Of a stretch of 64,000 bases of DNA, positions 20,343 to 32,099 are shown one piece after another (position 1 is the first letter of the stretch; every line of letters starts with the position of its first letter). This DNA is from Cheiracanthium punctorium (taxonomy: Eukaryota > Arthropoda > Arachnida > Araneae > Cheiracanthiidae), in the NCBI GenBank assembly GCA_038373885.1, contig JAWZYV010012274.1, positions 2,418,001 to 2,482,000 of the forward strand. Reading direction: 5' to 3'. The position numbers and the translations under genes are program-made. The notes under the pieces were generated by a model that worked only from the letters and a program-made list of their open reading frames with translations, was not told the origin of the DNA and did not search any database.

Positions 20343-22730
20343 ACTAGCTGCGTGCCCGTTCTTCGCACGGTAGGAAACGAAAATTTTCCTTACATGTGTA
20401 ATTCGAATTTATTCGTGATGTGGAATTTAAAGAAAAAGAGCAAAATTATTTGACTCTTGATGTAAAGTTTGCGTCACAAGTATTAACCTGGCATCATTGC
20501 AGTATAATGACTCAAAAAACTACGTCAGTGTCATTCACTATCAAAAAAGTGGAAAGCTTAATGGTTTGCAGAGAACTCCTGGCTTTCAAAATGTCTTATT
20601 TCTACATCATACTGTTTTTTAGGCTCAAGTTGTAGCATTAAATACCTAAGACACTACATGGAATGGACAACCATTTATTTCTTTCCGAACATGTACCATA
20701 TAAGGAAAGTATTGTAATCATGAAAAAATTCGACTTCGAGATTTTGGTGTATTTACACGTTTTGAGGTCTTCTGAATTCATTTATGCTATTTTCAAGAGA
20801 TGTTTTTAAGATAACTGCCGTCCCCGCTCTTCATACGGGAATAAGCGAATATTTTACTACTAAAATCATATCTGCATGTGACAAAACAGAATTTCATTTT
20901 CAAAAAAGTTCAAGTAATCTCCTCTGTTGAAATTACTGCGGGATATATTAACGCAAATTAGAATTACTTTTCGTTTAGCTGGTTGTAAGACAACCGTTGA
21001 AAAAGGAGAAACACTTTTAATTTCATGAAATATTTATTAACGTGGTATATTATGATTTATTCATATTATCCTTACGAATCTAATGATACTACCTATTACG
21101 TACATTAATACTATCTATCTTCGCTTCTCCCTCTTCAAGGCTCCCTTAAAAGAAACAGCTTAGATTATTTGGCCCCAATGGAATCTTTTGATTCTATGGC
21201 GATTCTTTGCAATTTACGCATTAGCATAAATAATAATCATTTCACATAATGGTTGCCATTAAGGAAACTCTCCATATATATTTTATACATAGTTTTATAA
21301 GATTGGCGTATTTAGCGCCGCAAACCATTTCATCTTATTGTGGGGAGAAAATATCCAAGGGAGGCCATTTTAAATATCCATGTATCTAATATAGCGATAT
21401 CTTTTATATCCTCCATAGTCCTGTCTCCTGAAAAACATCAAACTGTGTAATCTCGAGGAGCTACTTATTCCCACTTTAATTGTGACAGGGCGTTAGAGTT
21501 GCAGAGTTTACAAATTTCACGCATTTTTTTATTTATGACGTCACTGTTTGACTGCCGTAAAGGATACCCCGGTAGGTTGAGGGAGTTAATTTCGATATTT
21601 CGCATAATTGTTTTCAAACGGTATCATTAAAACTTTGCGTTATGTAACCTTTATGGAGGAACGTAATTCAACGTTCAAATAAAATTATACTCGCAACCTG
21701 CATGCGTATGTTAGGCAACGCCTGCGCTAAATTAAATGCCAAAAATAAAAATAGTAAATAGAAAAAATTTAATATATCGCGCTTTGAAACGAACTTTGTA
21801 ACTTTTAAAATGAACATTTTCAGCGCCGTGAAAACGTTTCAATTTTTAAATAAGCACCGGATTAAAATACCACTTCTAATAATAATAATCGTGAAATTCT
21901 TAGTTTATTTCTACAGTAAATTTTAATCAAAATATCGTCTCCCTGTGTTGAAAATAGAGCTGGAATAAATGAGTTAAAATTATGGAGTAATTTTTACGTA
22001 TCTTAAAGCATTTGACGTCATAGATCCTCACTTGCGAATTGAAATTCCGATATCCCATTTAAAAACTCGATTGGTTGAGAAAACCCTTTTTTCTAATCCT
22101 TTCTGTGGCAACAACCGAAGATAGATTCTCGTGCCGTGCAGTGTAATGAATGGCGTAAGATCGCGTTGATGCTATTAAATTCTAAACATTAGGCTGCATT
22201 AAAATTCATAAAAAATCATCTAATTTACATAATTTTTTCGTTTTTATTTTAAAAGTGGGAGGAAAGAATGTTTCACGATTTGTCAAAATATCAAAAAGTT
22301 ATGACGGATAGAATTCAAGATGCGACAGTTTTAAAATCATTTTACGAAACAATTCGCCGAAGCAAATGCTTAGTAAAAAAATTCCTAAAAATCGGTAAAT
22401 CATGTTACGTATTCAGAACAAACTGTTTTTAAAAGAAAATTTTCTCCTCTATCCGATGATACAAATGCCGTTTTGCTGCGAGCGTAATTTCCGCCGTCAT
22501 TACGAATTAGGTGAGAAAAAATGCCAAAAATCGCATAAAACATAAAATTAAAAAAAATCTAGGTCGAATTTTGAAAAAATCGCTTCGAGGTGCACAACTA
22601 CATATTTACATCTTCCCGAGTACCAAATTTGGTGTTTCTAGGTGTAGCCGTTTGTCCGTAACGCTGCCGACAGACACACACACACACACACACACACAGA
22701 CACACAGACACCTTCTTTTATAATAAGTAG
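20343..22730 (+). mobile_element. Family F-like long element, about 2.4 kb, no ORF
   Basis: Head AACTAGCTGCGTGCCCGTTC and TTCGCACGG (a small CGTGC/GCACG hairpin); a diverged head-like block recurs near 20818-20860. The 3' end has ACCAAATTTGGTGTTTC, AGCCGTTTGTCCG, a (CA)n run with GACAGACAC, then CTTCTTTTATAATAAGTAG. This head-and-tail architecture is common for non-autonomous arthropod interspersed repeats, but the class cannot be fixed from sequence alone. No recognisable protein is encoded. Confidence 0.5.
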
Positions 22731-22839
22731 AGAGTAGAGATAATCCTAACTTCAATCTAACCAATATCTCTGAGTTAACTATGAACAAAAAGATATTAGC
22801 CTTCCATAAATTAACATAAATTGTCAAGTTAAACCATAA

Positions 22840-23806
22840 ATTGTCAAGTTAAAACATGACAATCTAAAATATCCTTATTTAGTACTAATACCTAAGTTTC
22901 ACAAAACTCCACTAAAATTCAAGACAGTTACTATCGGATGTAACACTTATAATAATATAGCCAGTATAATATTACTTAAAATACTTACCTCTAGGCATAA
23001 TCTGTTTATAAAATCAAATAATTCTTCTATATCTATATGTAATAGCTATGAACTAAAAAATAAGATTAAAGACCTAAAAAATGTGATTAACGTATCTACA
23101 TATGATTTTAAAGACCTACTCAATAGCATACCTTTAGACGATTTGTATAATGTCATATTAAATCTATTTATAATTAGTAATAATAACATTAAATTGCCAT
23201 CTAACATAGATACTAATTATTTCAAAGATCTATTACAGTTTATAGTTTATAATAATTACATTCTGCATAATAATAAATTATATAGGCAAATTTTAGGAAT
23301 ACCACAGGGTGGTTCTAATTCCAGTAACTTAGCTGACCTATATTTATATAATTATGAAAAAAATTACAATAGTTCTCTTATAATATATAGGTACATAGAT
23401 GACATAATAACAATAGCTACTGATAATAACTATACATATTCTGATAATTTCCCAATAGCTTACCATTCAGCCCTGGAATTAATAAAAAATCCTAATGATA
23501 ATAGAATAATAAACTTCTTAGACTTACAACTAAATATTAATGATGATAAGAGTCTATCTTTCAATATATTTAATAAAAGAGATGTTTAATTTTCATGTTA
23601 ATGCATTTACTCATTTTACTTCTTGTATGCATACTTCTGTTTTTAGAAACATAATATCCAATCATAAATGTAGAATAGAGTCTCTGTGTACCAATAGTAT
23701 TAAAGCCAATAACTTAACATACCTATATAAAACAGCTCTCAAATACAAATATCCTGGTAGATTTCTAAAATCAATAATATATCCAAATCCAATATGTGAT
23801 AAATAA
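22840..23806 (+). pseudogene. Reverse transcriptase fragment (Penelope-like or related group)
   Basis: Reverse transcriptase copies element RNA into DNA. In frame with the ATG at 23083, coding similarity starts upstream at 22840 (YLVLIPKFHKTPLKFKTV, an RT fingers motif) and continues through STYDFKDLLNSIPLDDLYN, GIPQGGSNSSNLADLYLYNY and the active-site YRYIDDII at about residues 103-110 after that ATG, then INFLDLQLNI. The frame stops at 23587-23589. A second frame (23540-23806) continues the C-terminal part with FTSCMHTSVFRNII and a YPGRFL ending, so one frameshift near 23580 breaks it. Upstream text at about 22735-22835 may also be coding. The F-SxP and RYIDD pattern is close to Penelope-type and similar lineages rather than to Jockey/R1 LINEs. 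Codons are extremely AT-rich (ATA, TTA, AAT), more than in the transposases here. No endonuclease domain was seen. Confidence 0.8.
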
Positions 23807-23809
23807 AAC

Positions 23810-23986
23810 TGTATGTCCAAATTAGATTATTGGATGTTGAGGATGGGGTTGGTTGTTGGTTATTTATAAAAAAAAAAAATTAAAAAAAAGGGGAAAAATC
23901 ATAAAATATATTTGTATATTTTATACAAAAAATTCATTAAAAAAAATACAATGTAGATTTGTTGATCACTGGTACATTTTCTTTTT

Positions 23987-24020
<34 letters not shown>

Positions 24021-24946
24021 AATATTTTTTTTCTCTACTGTACCATATATAAGCCTTATTAAGTGCAATTTTACTTATACTGCATAGAATACTATCAGAA
24101 CTAATAACAATTAATAGAGTAAAATTATTATTATAATTAATGTTAATTACAATATTTTTTCCCCTTAACTCTTTTTTACACTCTTTCCTTAGTACTTCCT
24201 AGCTATTAAAGCTTGTACTACGTTGCTCATAGGTAGGCTGTACTCAATTTTTTTATTATTATTTTTTTTATTTATTTATTATTTATTATTATTATTTAAT
24301 ATTATTCATATTTCCCCGTCCCCTTCCATTTACTGAATTTCTTGATAAATTTACATAGTTTTGGCAGCTTTTGTCTGTTTTTATTTCTCATGCTTTTTCT
24401 CCTTGGCTCTAGCTGTTTCTATTTTTATTTTTGTCGATTAATTTTCTCGGTTGGCAACGATTTCTAGTCTTGTCAGTTCTTCCTCCTTCATGTTTGGTTA
24501 GCATTCATGCTATTTTTTTCTTATAGCTATGGTCGTACCCCCAGGTCACGTAAAGCGACTTCTTTTGTCAGGTGACCTGCAGAAAACTAGCTATTTTTGT
24601 TTTTGTTTGTTTTTTAATTGAAATGTGAGTACGGTGGTACTTGATAATGGAGTACTCCATTTCAATTTTGCACTCTATCTCCACTTCATTGCATGGGATC
24701 GAACAATTAGGCTTACGCCCACGTGATCTCACTTGGCTTGTCCTCCCACTTCTCTCTAGCTTTGACAGCTCTGTTTTATACAATTTCTTGTTTCTGGATT
24801 ATCAATTTTTATTTCATGTTTTCAGTTTTTCAGTACTTTTTTGTTATCATGTGCTACTACTTAATGTTTTACTTGGGATTCCATATTACGTAAGTTTAGC
24901 TATTTTATATTATAGATATAAATATAAATATACGTATATATGTATA
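23810..24946. other. Very AT-rich DNA, no gene recognised
   Basis: Includes a (TA)n run at about 23990-24016 and T- and A-rich tracts. A slightly more GC-rich patch at 24536-24600 and 24690-24760 was examined in all frames without recognising a family. It may be the 3' region of the retroelement at 22840. Confidence 0.45.
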
Positions 24947-25194
24947 TGGTCAAACCCCGATTTAACGAAACCATACTTACCGAATTTCTCAATTTTTCTT
25001 TTTTCTAGGTTAAAATGAAGATAAAATCCCTTATTTAACAGATAATAAACCCCGTACTAACGAACTATTTCGGCAAACGAAAAAAAAAAACTTTTTTGCT
25101 GATATTTTGGGTAAGAAAAACATTGTTTTTCACATGACAAATATGGGCCATTTTTGAAATTCGGTGCCATTTGCTGTCCCCGTGTAAAATATAT

Positions 25195-25197
25195 ACA

Positions 25198-25287
<90 letters not shown>

Positions 25288-25293
25288 CATTCT

Positions 25294-25341
<48 letters not shown>

Positions 25342-25360
25342 TATATATTATATATTACCA
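25195..25360. repeat. (TA)n microsatellite with CATAC interruptions
   Basis: Four TA tracts are separated by CATAC, CATACATTC and CATTATA. Translation gives only YIYIYI strings. Confidence 0.97.
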
Positions 25361-25579
25361 GGTATAAGAAATTTTAAATGATTTTTCTTTTTATTATGGC
25401 TTTATCAGACAGCTTCCAGTACGGAAACAATAGATTAAAAAACATAATAACTGCTTGTTTGGAGAATTTTTCAGACTGCAATCTCGAAGATGGTCTTATA
25501 ATACTAAATATCTATTTGACATTTATTAACAATCATAGAAGAACACAACAGAAGTACAAATACAGAAGAAAGGGGGGAT

Positions 25580-25677
25580 GACAACCAGGGATTAACGAGA
25601 TTCGAACCCGAGACCTCACCGTTCGCGGGCGGCTGGCAGTGACGGATGCGCAAACCCACACAGCCATTAGGTCCCTC
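25580..25677 (-). mobile_element. tRNA-like fragment (SINE head or tRNA pseudogene)
   Basis: On the minus strand: TAATGGCTGTGTGGGTTTGC (A-box-like) and GGGTTCGAATCTCG (B box) about 55 bp apart, with AGGGACC near the start and ATCCCT near the end able to pair weakly. Too long between boxes for a normal tRNA and with no good anticodon arm. Confidence 0.5.
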
Positions 25678-25910
25678 CTTACTTATTTAAACAAAAGAAG
25701 AAATGAGTAGAGAAGATACCGAAATATAGCTGTCCGAATCATAAAACATAAAACGTCTTACGCAGAACTACTACCCAAAAACTAAAATATCTGCCCTGAC
25801 ATGCTTTAACATTGTGAAATAGAGTTTAAATTACACTATAAAAAGGTTTTTATAAGATTTTAATAGATGTACAAGACTTTTGATAATTAAGTATAGCTGT
25901 CCGGTCATTG

Positions 25911-26481
25911 ATGCCATGTCTGTTATCATATACATTTTCAACTTTTAAACTAACAAAATTGAAATTTGAGAATAACAACACCTGTTTACCATTAGAATGT
26001 GGTCAAAGAAGAAATATAAGCAGACATCTTGAGTTTTTGGTATTTGACTGAAACAGCAAAAGAATATTTTTGTGATAAGTATTTTTATTGCATGTCATGG
26101 CTGTTACCGTAATTAGTTGTATAAAATATATTTATTTATTTGTTAATCAAGTTATTAATTTAGATAATTAGTTCTTTAGTCTAAATTAATGCCTCTTTTC
26201 ATATCCTTGTGGAATTATTCAGACTCATGAATTTCTTTTCTTTGAAATGTCATGTCTGTTACCGGTCACGTCTGTTACTATAAAAGTAACAGACGTGACT
26301 AACTTGGTAGCAGAAAGAACAAACAAATATTTATAAAAAGATAAACGATATTTGTAAACTGAAAATGCAACATTCTATGGACAAAAGACCTCTATACCTA
26401 TGTAATACATCACTTCGCATTATTTTATGTTGAGCATAGGTGTACAAATTTCAAAGAAAATGTCCGGTAACAGACATGACA
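25911..26481. repeat. Cluster of GTCATGTCTGTTACC motifs in both orientations
   Basis: Variants occur at about 25914, 26093, 26249 and 26265 on the plus strand and at 26285-26299 and 26464-26480 on the minus strand. The pair at 26265-26299 forms a hairpin (GTCACGTCTGTTACT, 5-base loop). The pair 26249-26265 and 26464-26480 is a perfect 17-bp inverted repeat. Confidence 0.85.
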
Positions 26482-26712
26482 AATTTCATCAAGTCTGATA
26501 ATATAAAAATCTAAAAAAAATGAATAAAAGAAAAAATGCATGTATAACTCGAATAATGTTCTGAAACAAGGTAATGTTTTATATTATGGAAATAAACTTC
26601 TTACTTTTTTTAATTGTATTTTCGCTTCTTAAATTTCCAAATGGCACCCAGTTTTGAAAATGACCCATATATCCATCTCGTTCGGAACAAAGTCAGATTT
26701 TTCTTGTAACTA

Positions 26713-26950
26713 CACTGCTAAAAAAACTCTGTCAAATTTAGAGAAAAAAAACTGGCAGCCAGGACGCCAGTTCATTTCCTTTTTTTATATAGAAGTCTTC
26801 CGTGAATTTTACTGATTCTCAGTTTATTGTACAGAAATTTTCCGTATACGGGAAAAAATACGGAAGATTTATGTAAAATATACGGAAATAAACTGGCGTC
26901 CTGGGTGACAGCTTTTTTTCTGTCAGTTTAACAGACTTTTTTTTGCAGTT
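26713..26950. mobile_element. MITE family M, third copy
   Basis: CACTGCTAAAAAAACTCTGT on the left; the right end reads AACTGCAAAAAAAAGTCTGT on the minus strand. The interior is homologous to 19406-19624 (GACGCCAGTT, TTTACTGATTCTCAGT, CCGTATACGG). Confidence 0.75.
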
Positions 26951-27402
26951 TATCTATTTTCGATTGCGAAGGGTGTAATCCGTTATTAAACATCAGAGGT
27001 GAAGTATAAAATTTCAAATTAACTAGCGCGTAATTATTCGCTTTATCGTGAGCTGCTGATTTATAAATGTGTTCGATTTCTAATTATGGATATTTTTCAG
27101 TAATTGTTTAAGTGTTTTTTTTTATAAGATTAGCAGAAAATTTTTATTTCTCGCATTGAACCCAGATACTGCGAATAACTCCAGATCTAACAATTAAAAT
27201 TTTTGGTGAATTACTATGAATTGGTTAAATCGGGATCCGACTGTATATGAAGTCCTTTCACGGCATTAAAAGGCACTAAAAAAGCTGAAAATGATATTCT
27301 TTTTTATTACTGTTTATTTAAAAAAGTTAATCTAATTTTTTAGCTTTACGCCACGCATGATAGAAGCGTAAAAGGAAAGCAATTTTTTCAGAATTTGCTG
27401 CC

Positions 27403-27517
27403 TAATTAAATATTAGTCATTTTAGTCATTTAAGAGCTGCTATAAAAGTAACTTGAAGCAATTAAAATGTTACGTTAGTCACAGATCGTAAATGACTAAA
27501 TGACCAGAATTTAATTA
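27403..27517. repeat. Imperfect inverted repeat around 56 bp
   Basis: TAATTAAATATTAGTCATTT at 27403 is mirrored by a TAAATGACTAAATGACCAGA segment ending TTAATTA at 27517. The loop carries GTTACGTTAGTCA, which recurs at about 27651. Confidence 0.6.
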
Positions 27518-28325
27518 GATATCAAAATATAAAAATGTATTTCCTTATTTATGACCCTGTCATGCATAACTGCAAAACTTAAAAAATTCGGTTACGTTCA
27601 TTTTTAATTTATCAGTAATGAAAAAAGCATTTCCATTTTAAGCTAAAAATGTTACGTTAGTCAGAATGGAATGACCCGGAAAGCAGACAGACGTCTTATG
27701 GCAGAATAAAATTAGAGTACTCACAGGAAAAATCAAAAAGTAGCTCATTTTAAGAGAAGCGTAGCGCAAAGGGAAGGGGAAAGCGGGAATTGAAAATGGT
27801 TATAAGTATTGAACTGAGAAAGGAAATTGAAATAAAGATAGAATAAGGTTGGCGTAATCTTTCATACCCCGCTCGGGCTTTCCCTTAGCTACTTTCGCTT
27901 GGCAGATTATTTCAAATTCCCCTTTATACAAATATGGAGAAAATTTACCGAAATAAGACAATGTCGTTCTTTTTTCTTACCTGTTTTCGCCTGTTTACTC
28001 TTATGGTTCATATTTGGTGAGAGGAAGAGTACTGTACTTACATATTAATATTAGATTTCAAGCTTTGACTTCGGACGTTTTCCATTTAATTTTGTTTCAC
28101 AAAATGTTTTACTATTTTTTGATTATTTTAGTGAATTGTGTGTTTTTTCTTTATTCGTTCGTTTTTAGTACTCCACCCTTTTTAAACTTGTATAAGTTGT
28201 TATAATTTAACTCCGTAATGCATTGGTCATCAAAATTAAAGGGTTATTAAAAAATGTGAAGCAATTATTTATGTCAATTAAATACACTTAAACCCAAAGT
28301 TGCACTGCCGCACATCCGTTAGCGC
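27518..28325. other. No gene recognised
   Basis: AT-rich DNA with a purine-rich patch (27750-27850). An ORF at 28014-28205 is T-rich and hydrophobic by composition and carries no family motif. Confidence 0.45.
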
Positions 28326-28439
28326 CATAATCCGTATGCACATTCGATGATTGACGTTGTGGCACAAAATGGACACATGGTTTGTATTGTTGTTTAAAGT
28401 GAATGCAGTTTATGAGAGTGATCAGTATTCATTAATCAA

Positions 28440-28760
28440 AGCCATCATTTAAGCGATGATCAAAAGTGACTAGAAATTGGTAGAATCGAAGGAGTTCGAA
28501 TACAAATGGCGATCGCCCACGATTTTGAGTAAAGTGAGTTGAGTTTGGAACTGCTTAGAAATTCTACTGATGCACAAAGGCCAAACAATCTTGTACTTTA
28601 TGCATGAAAAAACAATTGTTTGTGCCCCACTCACTCCAGCTTCAAAAGGGGCCTGTTTAAGCTGGTGCCGTTGTCATGTTCCATGGAGCCAAGAAGACTG
28701 AGGTCAATTATTATTTACTAACCAGTCCAGATATAGTTTGAACACTGCTTATAGATTTAA
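28440..28760 (+). pseudogene. Tc1-type transposase fossil
   Basis: Fragments in the right order: EIGRIEGVRIQMAIAHDFE near 28475-28530 (start of the paired-like DNA-binding domain) and, after a gap, APLTPASKGACLSWCRCHVP near 28623-28685 with TNQSRYSLN near 28715-28742, which matches the region ending in the first catalytic Asp motif (usually TDESRFSL, here Asp replaced by Asn). Several stops and a deleted middle show it is long dead. No terminal repeats were recognised. Subfamily cannot be assigned. Confidence 0.65.
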
Positions 28761-28914
28761 CTAAACAGGAAAGGGAAAAAGCCTTTCGTACTCCTGTTTA
28801 AAACAGTAGGTTTAGCCTAGGAATGTTTCTAGATTTACACTGTAAATGAAGCCAAAAGATGTAAAAGCATGTTTAAGTAGTATTTATTGGATCCTTTAAA
28901 GAAATTTATAAACA

Positions 28915-30385
28915 ACTAGCTGAAGTACCCGTCCTCGACGGGTTAGTGAATGCAAATTTCCAAAAAGCAAGAACTTTCGTCAGCATTGTAGGAGTACACA
29001 GATAAATGGAATGATAAGTATTGTTGCCAAAGTAAAGAAAGCGAAGTTATAATTTTTATGTATTGTTAAAATATTACAGGTTAGAGAGTAACTAAGTAAT
29101 ACCATTTGATTCGCTTTAGTCGTAATTATGTGATGCGCGAATGAATATTTACACATACTGAAATAATTTTCGCAAAATCTCAAAATTTAATCAACATTTT
29201 GAAAAATTGGAAGCCTAGAATTTAAGTTGAGTGACAACCTATCATGTCACCCAAATTCGTTTCATTCCCTGCAGTCTTTATTTCGTGATGCTGGAACAAT
29301 TTTCAGCATTTTAAAACGATTTTCGCAAAATCTCAAAATGTAATCAAAATATTTTTTAAATTCAACGCCTATAAATTAAGATTAGCAACTACCTATCATA
29401 TCACTCAATTTCGTATCATTCGTATTAGTCGTTATTACGTGAAGTTTGAAGAAATCATCATTGAACGTATTTTGAGAGAATTTTCACAAAATCTCAAAAT
29501 CTAATAAAAATGTTTAAAAAATTGGACTCCTATAGTTTATGTTGAGCAACCATCTATCGTGTGACCAAATTTCATATCATTCGCTTTAGTCGCTATTACG
29601 TAATGCGGGAACAAAGATTCACTCAGTTTTAAACGATTTTCACAAAATCTCGAAATCTGATCGATTTTTTTTAATTAGATGCTTATAGTTTAAGGTGAGT
29701 GACTACCTATCATTTCACGAAATATTATTTTTTCACCTTTGCAGTTATTACGTGATGTGCGAACACAAATTTACGCAGTTTGAAATGATTTTCGCAAAAT
29801 TTTAAAATCTAATCAAGATTTTTTTAAAATTCGACGACAATGTTTTAAGTTGAGTGACCACCTATCATGACACCCAATTTCATATCATTCGCTTCAGTCG
29901 TTTTTACGTGATGCTTGAACACAAATTTACGCAGTTTGAAAGGATTTTCGAAAAATCTCAAAATCCAATCAAGATTTTTTAAAAATTGGACGCCTATGTT
30001 TTAAGTTGAGTGACCACCTATCATGACACCCAATTTCATATCATTCGATTCAGTCGTTTTTACGTGATGCTTGAACACAAATTTACGCAGTTTGAAAGGA
30101 TTTTCGCAAAATCTCAAAATCCAATCAGGATTTTTTAAAAACTGGACGCCTATGTTTTAAGTTGAGTGACAACCTATCATGACACCCAATTTCATATCAT
30201 TCGCTTCAGTCGTTTTTACGTGATGCTTAAACAAAAAAAGCGTCACGGACAGAATGACAGACAGACAAACTTTTTTTTGAGGGTCGCATCGGATTCCCGG
30301 GTGCTTGAAACGGATAGAAATTGCAAAATTTTTGAATTCCAAGAAATGTACAGACAAAAGTCTAATTTTATTTATATAGATTTGA
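28915..30385 (+). mobile_element. Family F element with tandem-array body (copy F2, head to tail)
   Basis: Head AACTAGCTGAAGTACCCGTC with CGGGTTAGT (CCCGTC/GACGGG hairpin), then CAAAAAGC and CAGCATTGTAGGAG. The body is a tandem array (see separate entry), and the tail contains GCGTCACGGACAGAATGACA, GGATTCCCGGGTGCTTGAAA and GACAAAAGTCTAATTTTATT. It is the most complete copy in the window. No protein frame is conserved among copies, so it is non-autonomous. Confidence 0.7.
29090..30230 (+). repeat. Tandem array, about 8 units of about 155 bp
   Basis: The landmark TTACGTGATGC and its variants fall near 29125, 29283, 29437, 29594, 29750, 29905, 30061 and 30216, a period of about 155-156. Each unit also has TTTTCGCAAAATCTCAAAAT and CACCTATCATGTCACCC-like text. 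The last three units are almost identical; the first ones are strongly diverged. Confidence 0.9.
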
Positions 30386-30474
30386 AATGTGTTGCTAAGT
30401 TCTAGAAAAAAAAGGCTGTCAGCATTTCTGCAGTAGAATAATGGGTTATTGGTTATTGTGGTTAAGAAGCAAAG

Positions 30475-30615
30475 CTACTCGACGGCTATCTGCCAAAGAC
30501 GGGAGATAACTTGGAGAACTTTTTAAGGGGTTTTAAGGCGCATTCGCCTTATATATGGAGTAAAACACCCTAAACTCTAGACCATTAGAGCGACAGCTTC
30601 CTGTAATAGGATGGT
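30475..30615 (-). mobile_element. SINE family A fragment
   Basis: Minus-strand body with an A-rich remnant of the CTCCAGATGT...GAATACGCATTAGAACC region and a worn ATCTAACGG-like string. Head and A/B boxes are missing. Confidence 0.5.
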
Positions 30616-30876
30616 ATGAATCGGGGGGGAGGGGGGAGGCGATATAGGGATACCAACTCTCCCACCCCCTGAAATTTTTGGATTAGTTAGCATAAGCCTA
30701 ATTCTATTTACTGGCGATTACAGTGAATACTAATTTCGTTTAATTACTGACGATATTTCATATCTCTCCCCACCACCACCACACGAAATATTTTTTTGGT
30801 ATGCCACTATCAGGAATCGTACAGAAATTACGAAAGAAAGTAATTTTTTGCACTCTAGCAATAAACGTTTGCATTC

Positions 30877-31290
30877 AGATTCATGTATCCCCTGTCGTCC
30901 CGCTGCGGCGTAGTCACTAAACTCCATTCCCGTAAGAACACGGAAAGTGAAGCAGCTCCCGGCTTGGCCAGTGCTTGGGAGGGTGAACTCCTCTCGCGGC
31001 TTGGCTGCTGTGGGACCGTGTACACTAATGAGAGCTGGTGTACGTAAAATCCGTCGTGGCTCCAATGTCCTCCATGTTTAACGTTACTCTGGAGGTGCCG
31101 ATTTCAGATGGCTGATCCCTCATCTGGAATTGGTTCTAAATGAGGGAACCCCGAGCTAAGTGAGGCTTCCTCCCACTGGGGCGCATTCTAATAGAAACCG
31201 CCCCTTCCGCCCATCGCCTTCCTATTTGGGGGGGATCTGGAACTGCTCCGCGTGTTCCAGAGGGCATTAGCAACAACAGCATATCAATGA
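30877..31290 (+). repeat. Interspersed repeat H, copy 1
   Basis: Relatively GC-rich block: CTCTCGCGGCTTGGCTGCTG, ACGTAAAATCCG, TCCTCCATGTTTAA, GAGCTAAGTGAGGCTTCCTC and CAGAGGGCATTAGCAACAAC. The same order occurs at 32100-32500. Many stops in all frames. Class unknown; the size would fit a SINE or a processed RNA-derived repeat. Confidence 0.75.
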
Positions 31291-31648
31291 CCATCTTTGT
31301 TTAAAGATATCTCTCAGATGCTTTATAATGAAAGGCTGAAATTTTGTACATCACCTCATTCGTGTATGGGGAACTTTTCACTGATTGGGATTTTTTTTGT
31401 ATAGGGGTCGTGTTCATATCCTCCTTACAATCCTGATCAAGCTCCCAGCATTAGTCATCTGGTTTGCCGCCGAAAAATCTTCCTATCTAGCCAACAGCAT
31501 TTCCAGAGTGATGAAAACATGCAGACGGCTATTACAAAGACGCAAATTCCAAGCTGCAGACTTTTATGAAAAAGGACTACAATAATTGATCCCGCATAAT
31601 GACTATTGTTACAATAGCGGTGTTTTTTATGCTGAGAAGTAGCTGGCG

Positions 31649-31747
31649 AATTCCCGTATCTATTCTAATTAATATTTTCAGGTAACTGTATTTTGTTATT
31701 GTTAAATTTAAAACTTATTGAAGCTTAATTAGAATAGATACAGGAAT
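31649..31747. mobile_element. 99-bp snap-back MITE-like element
   Basis: ATTCCCGTATCTATTCTAAT from 31650 is inverted at 31725-31747 (22 of 23 paired), separated by about 52 bp of AT-rich DNA. No clear target duplication. Confidence 0.55.
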
Positions 31748-32099
31748 CCCCTTGTATTACATTTGGGAAAAAAGTAACGTAAGTTTTCTAAGTAGCACCA
31801 CAGCTCATTGAATCGCTAGGATGGATCTGTATTTTGCAATACGAATCTGAGCTTGAAACTTCTTTCAAAAAACTTTTTATACCTTTCAACAGTCTTCGTT
31901 CTTGTGCAACAATGGGTCAGCCCACCTCTCCTCTCCTGATCTTGCACCCCCGACTGGATACCCTCCTTGATTAACAGCTGTTACCGTTTTTTAAGAGAAC
32001 TTTAAAAGGTTAAAGATTTTTGACGATTGAGACGATGCACCCATGGGCGTTTCCAAAAATTTCAAGAAAAATTGGCAGAACTGCTTTTGTCTTCCCCGA

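Larger units (their letters stand above)
24947..27243. mobile_element. Decayed element with pogo-type ends
   Basis: TA at 24945-24946 and 27244-27245. Left end TGGTCAAACCCCGATTTAAC; right end read on the minus strand CAGTCGGATCCCGATTTAAC (15 of 20 match, with the last ten positions identical). Such ends are typical of pogo/Tigger-group elements. The interior holds a TA microsatellite, a tRNA-like fragment, a MITE and a cluster of inverted motifs, but no transposase I can recognise. An ORF at 25378-25581 shows no family motif. The two ends could also belong to two separate relics. Confidence 0.5.

Noticed and set aside
25154..25381. ORFs of repeated Tyr-Ile
   Set aside because: Translation of a (TA)n microsatellite.
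29090..30230. CRISPR-like regular array
   Set aside because: Units of 155 bp are repeats throughout with no unique spacers, and the genome is eukaryotic.
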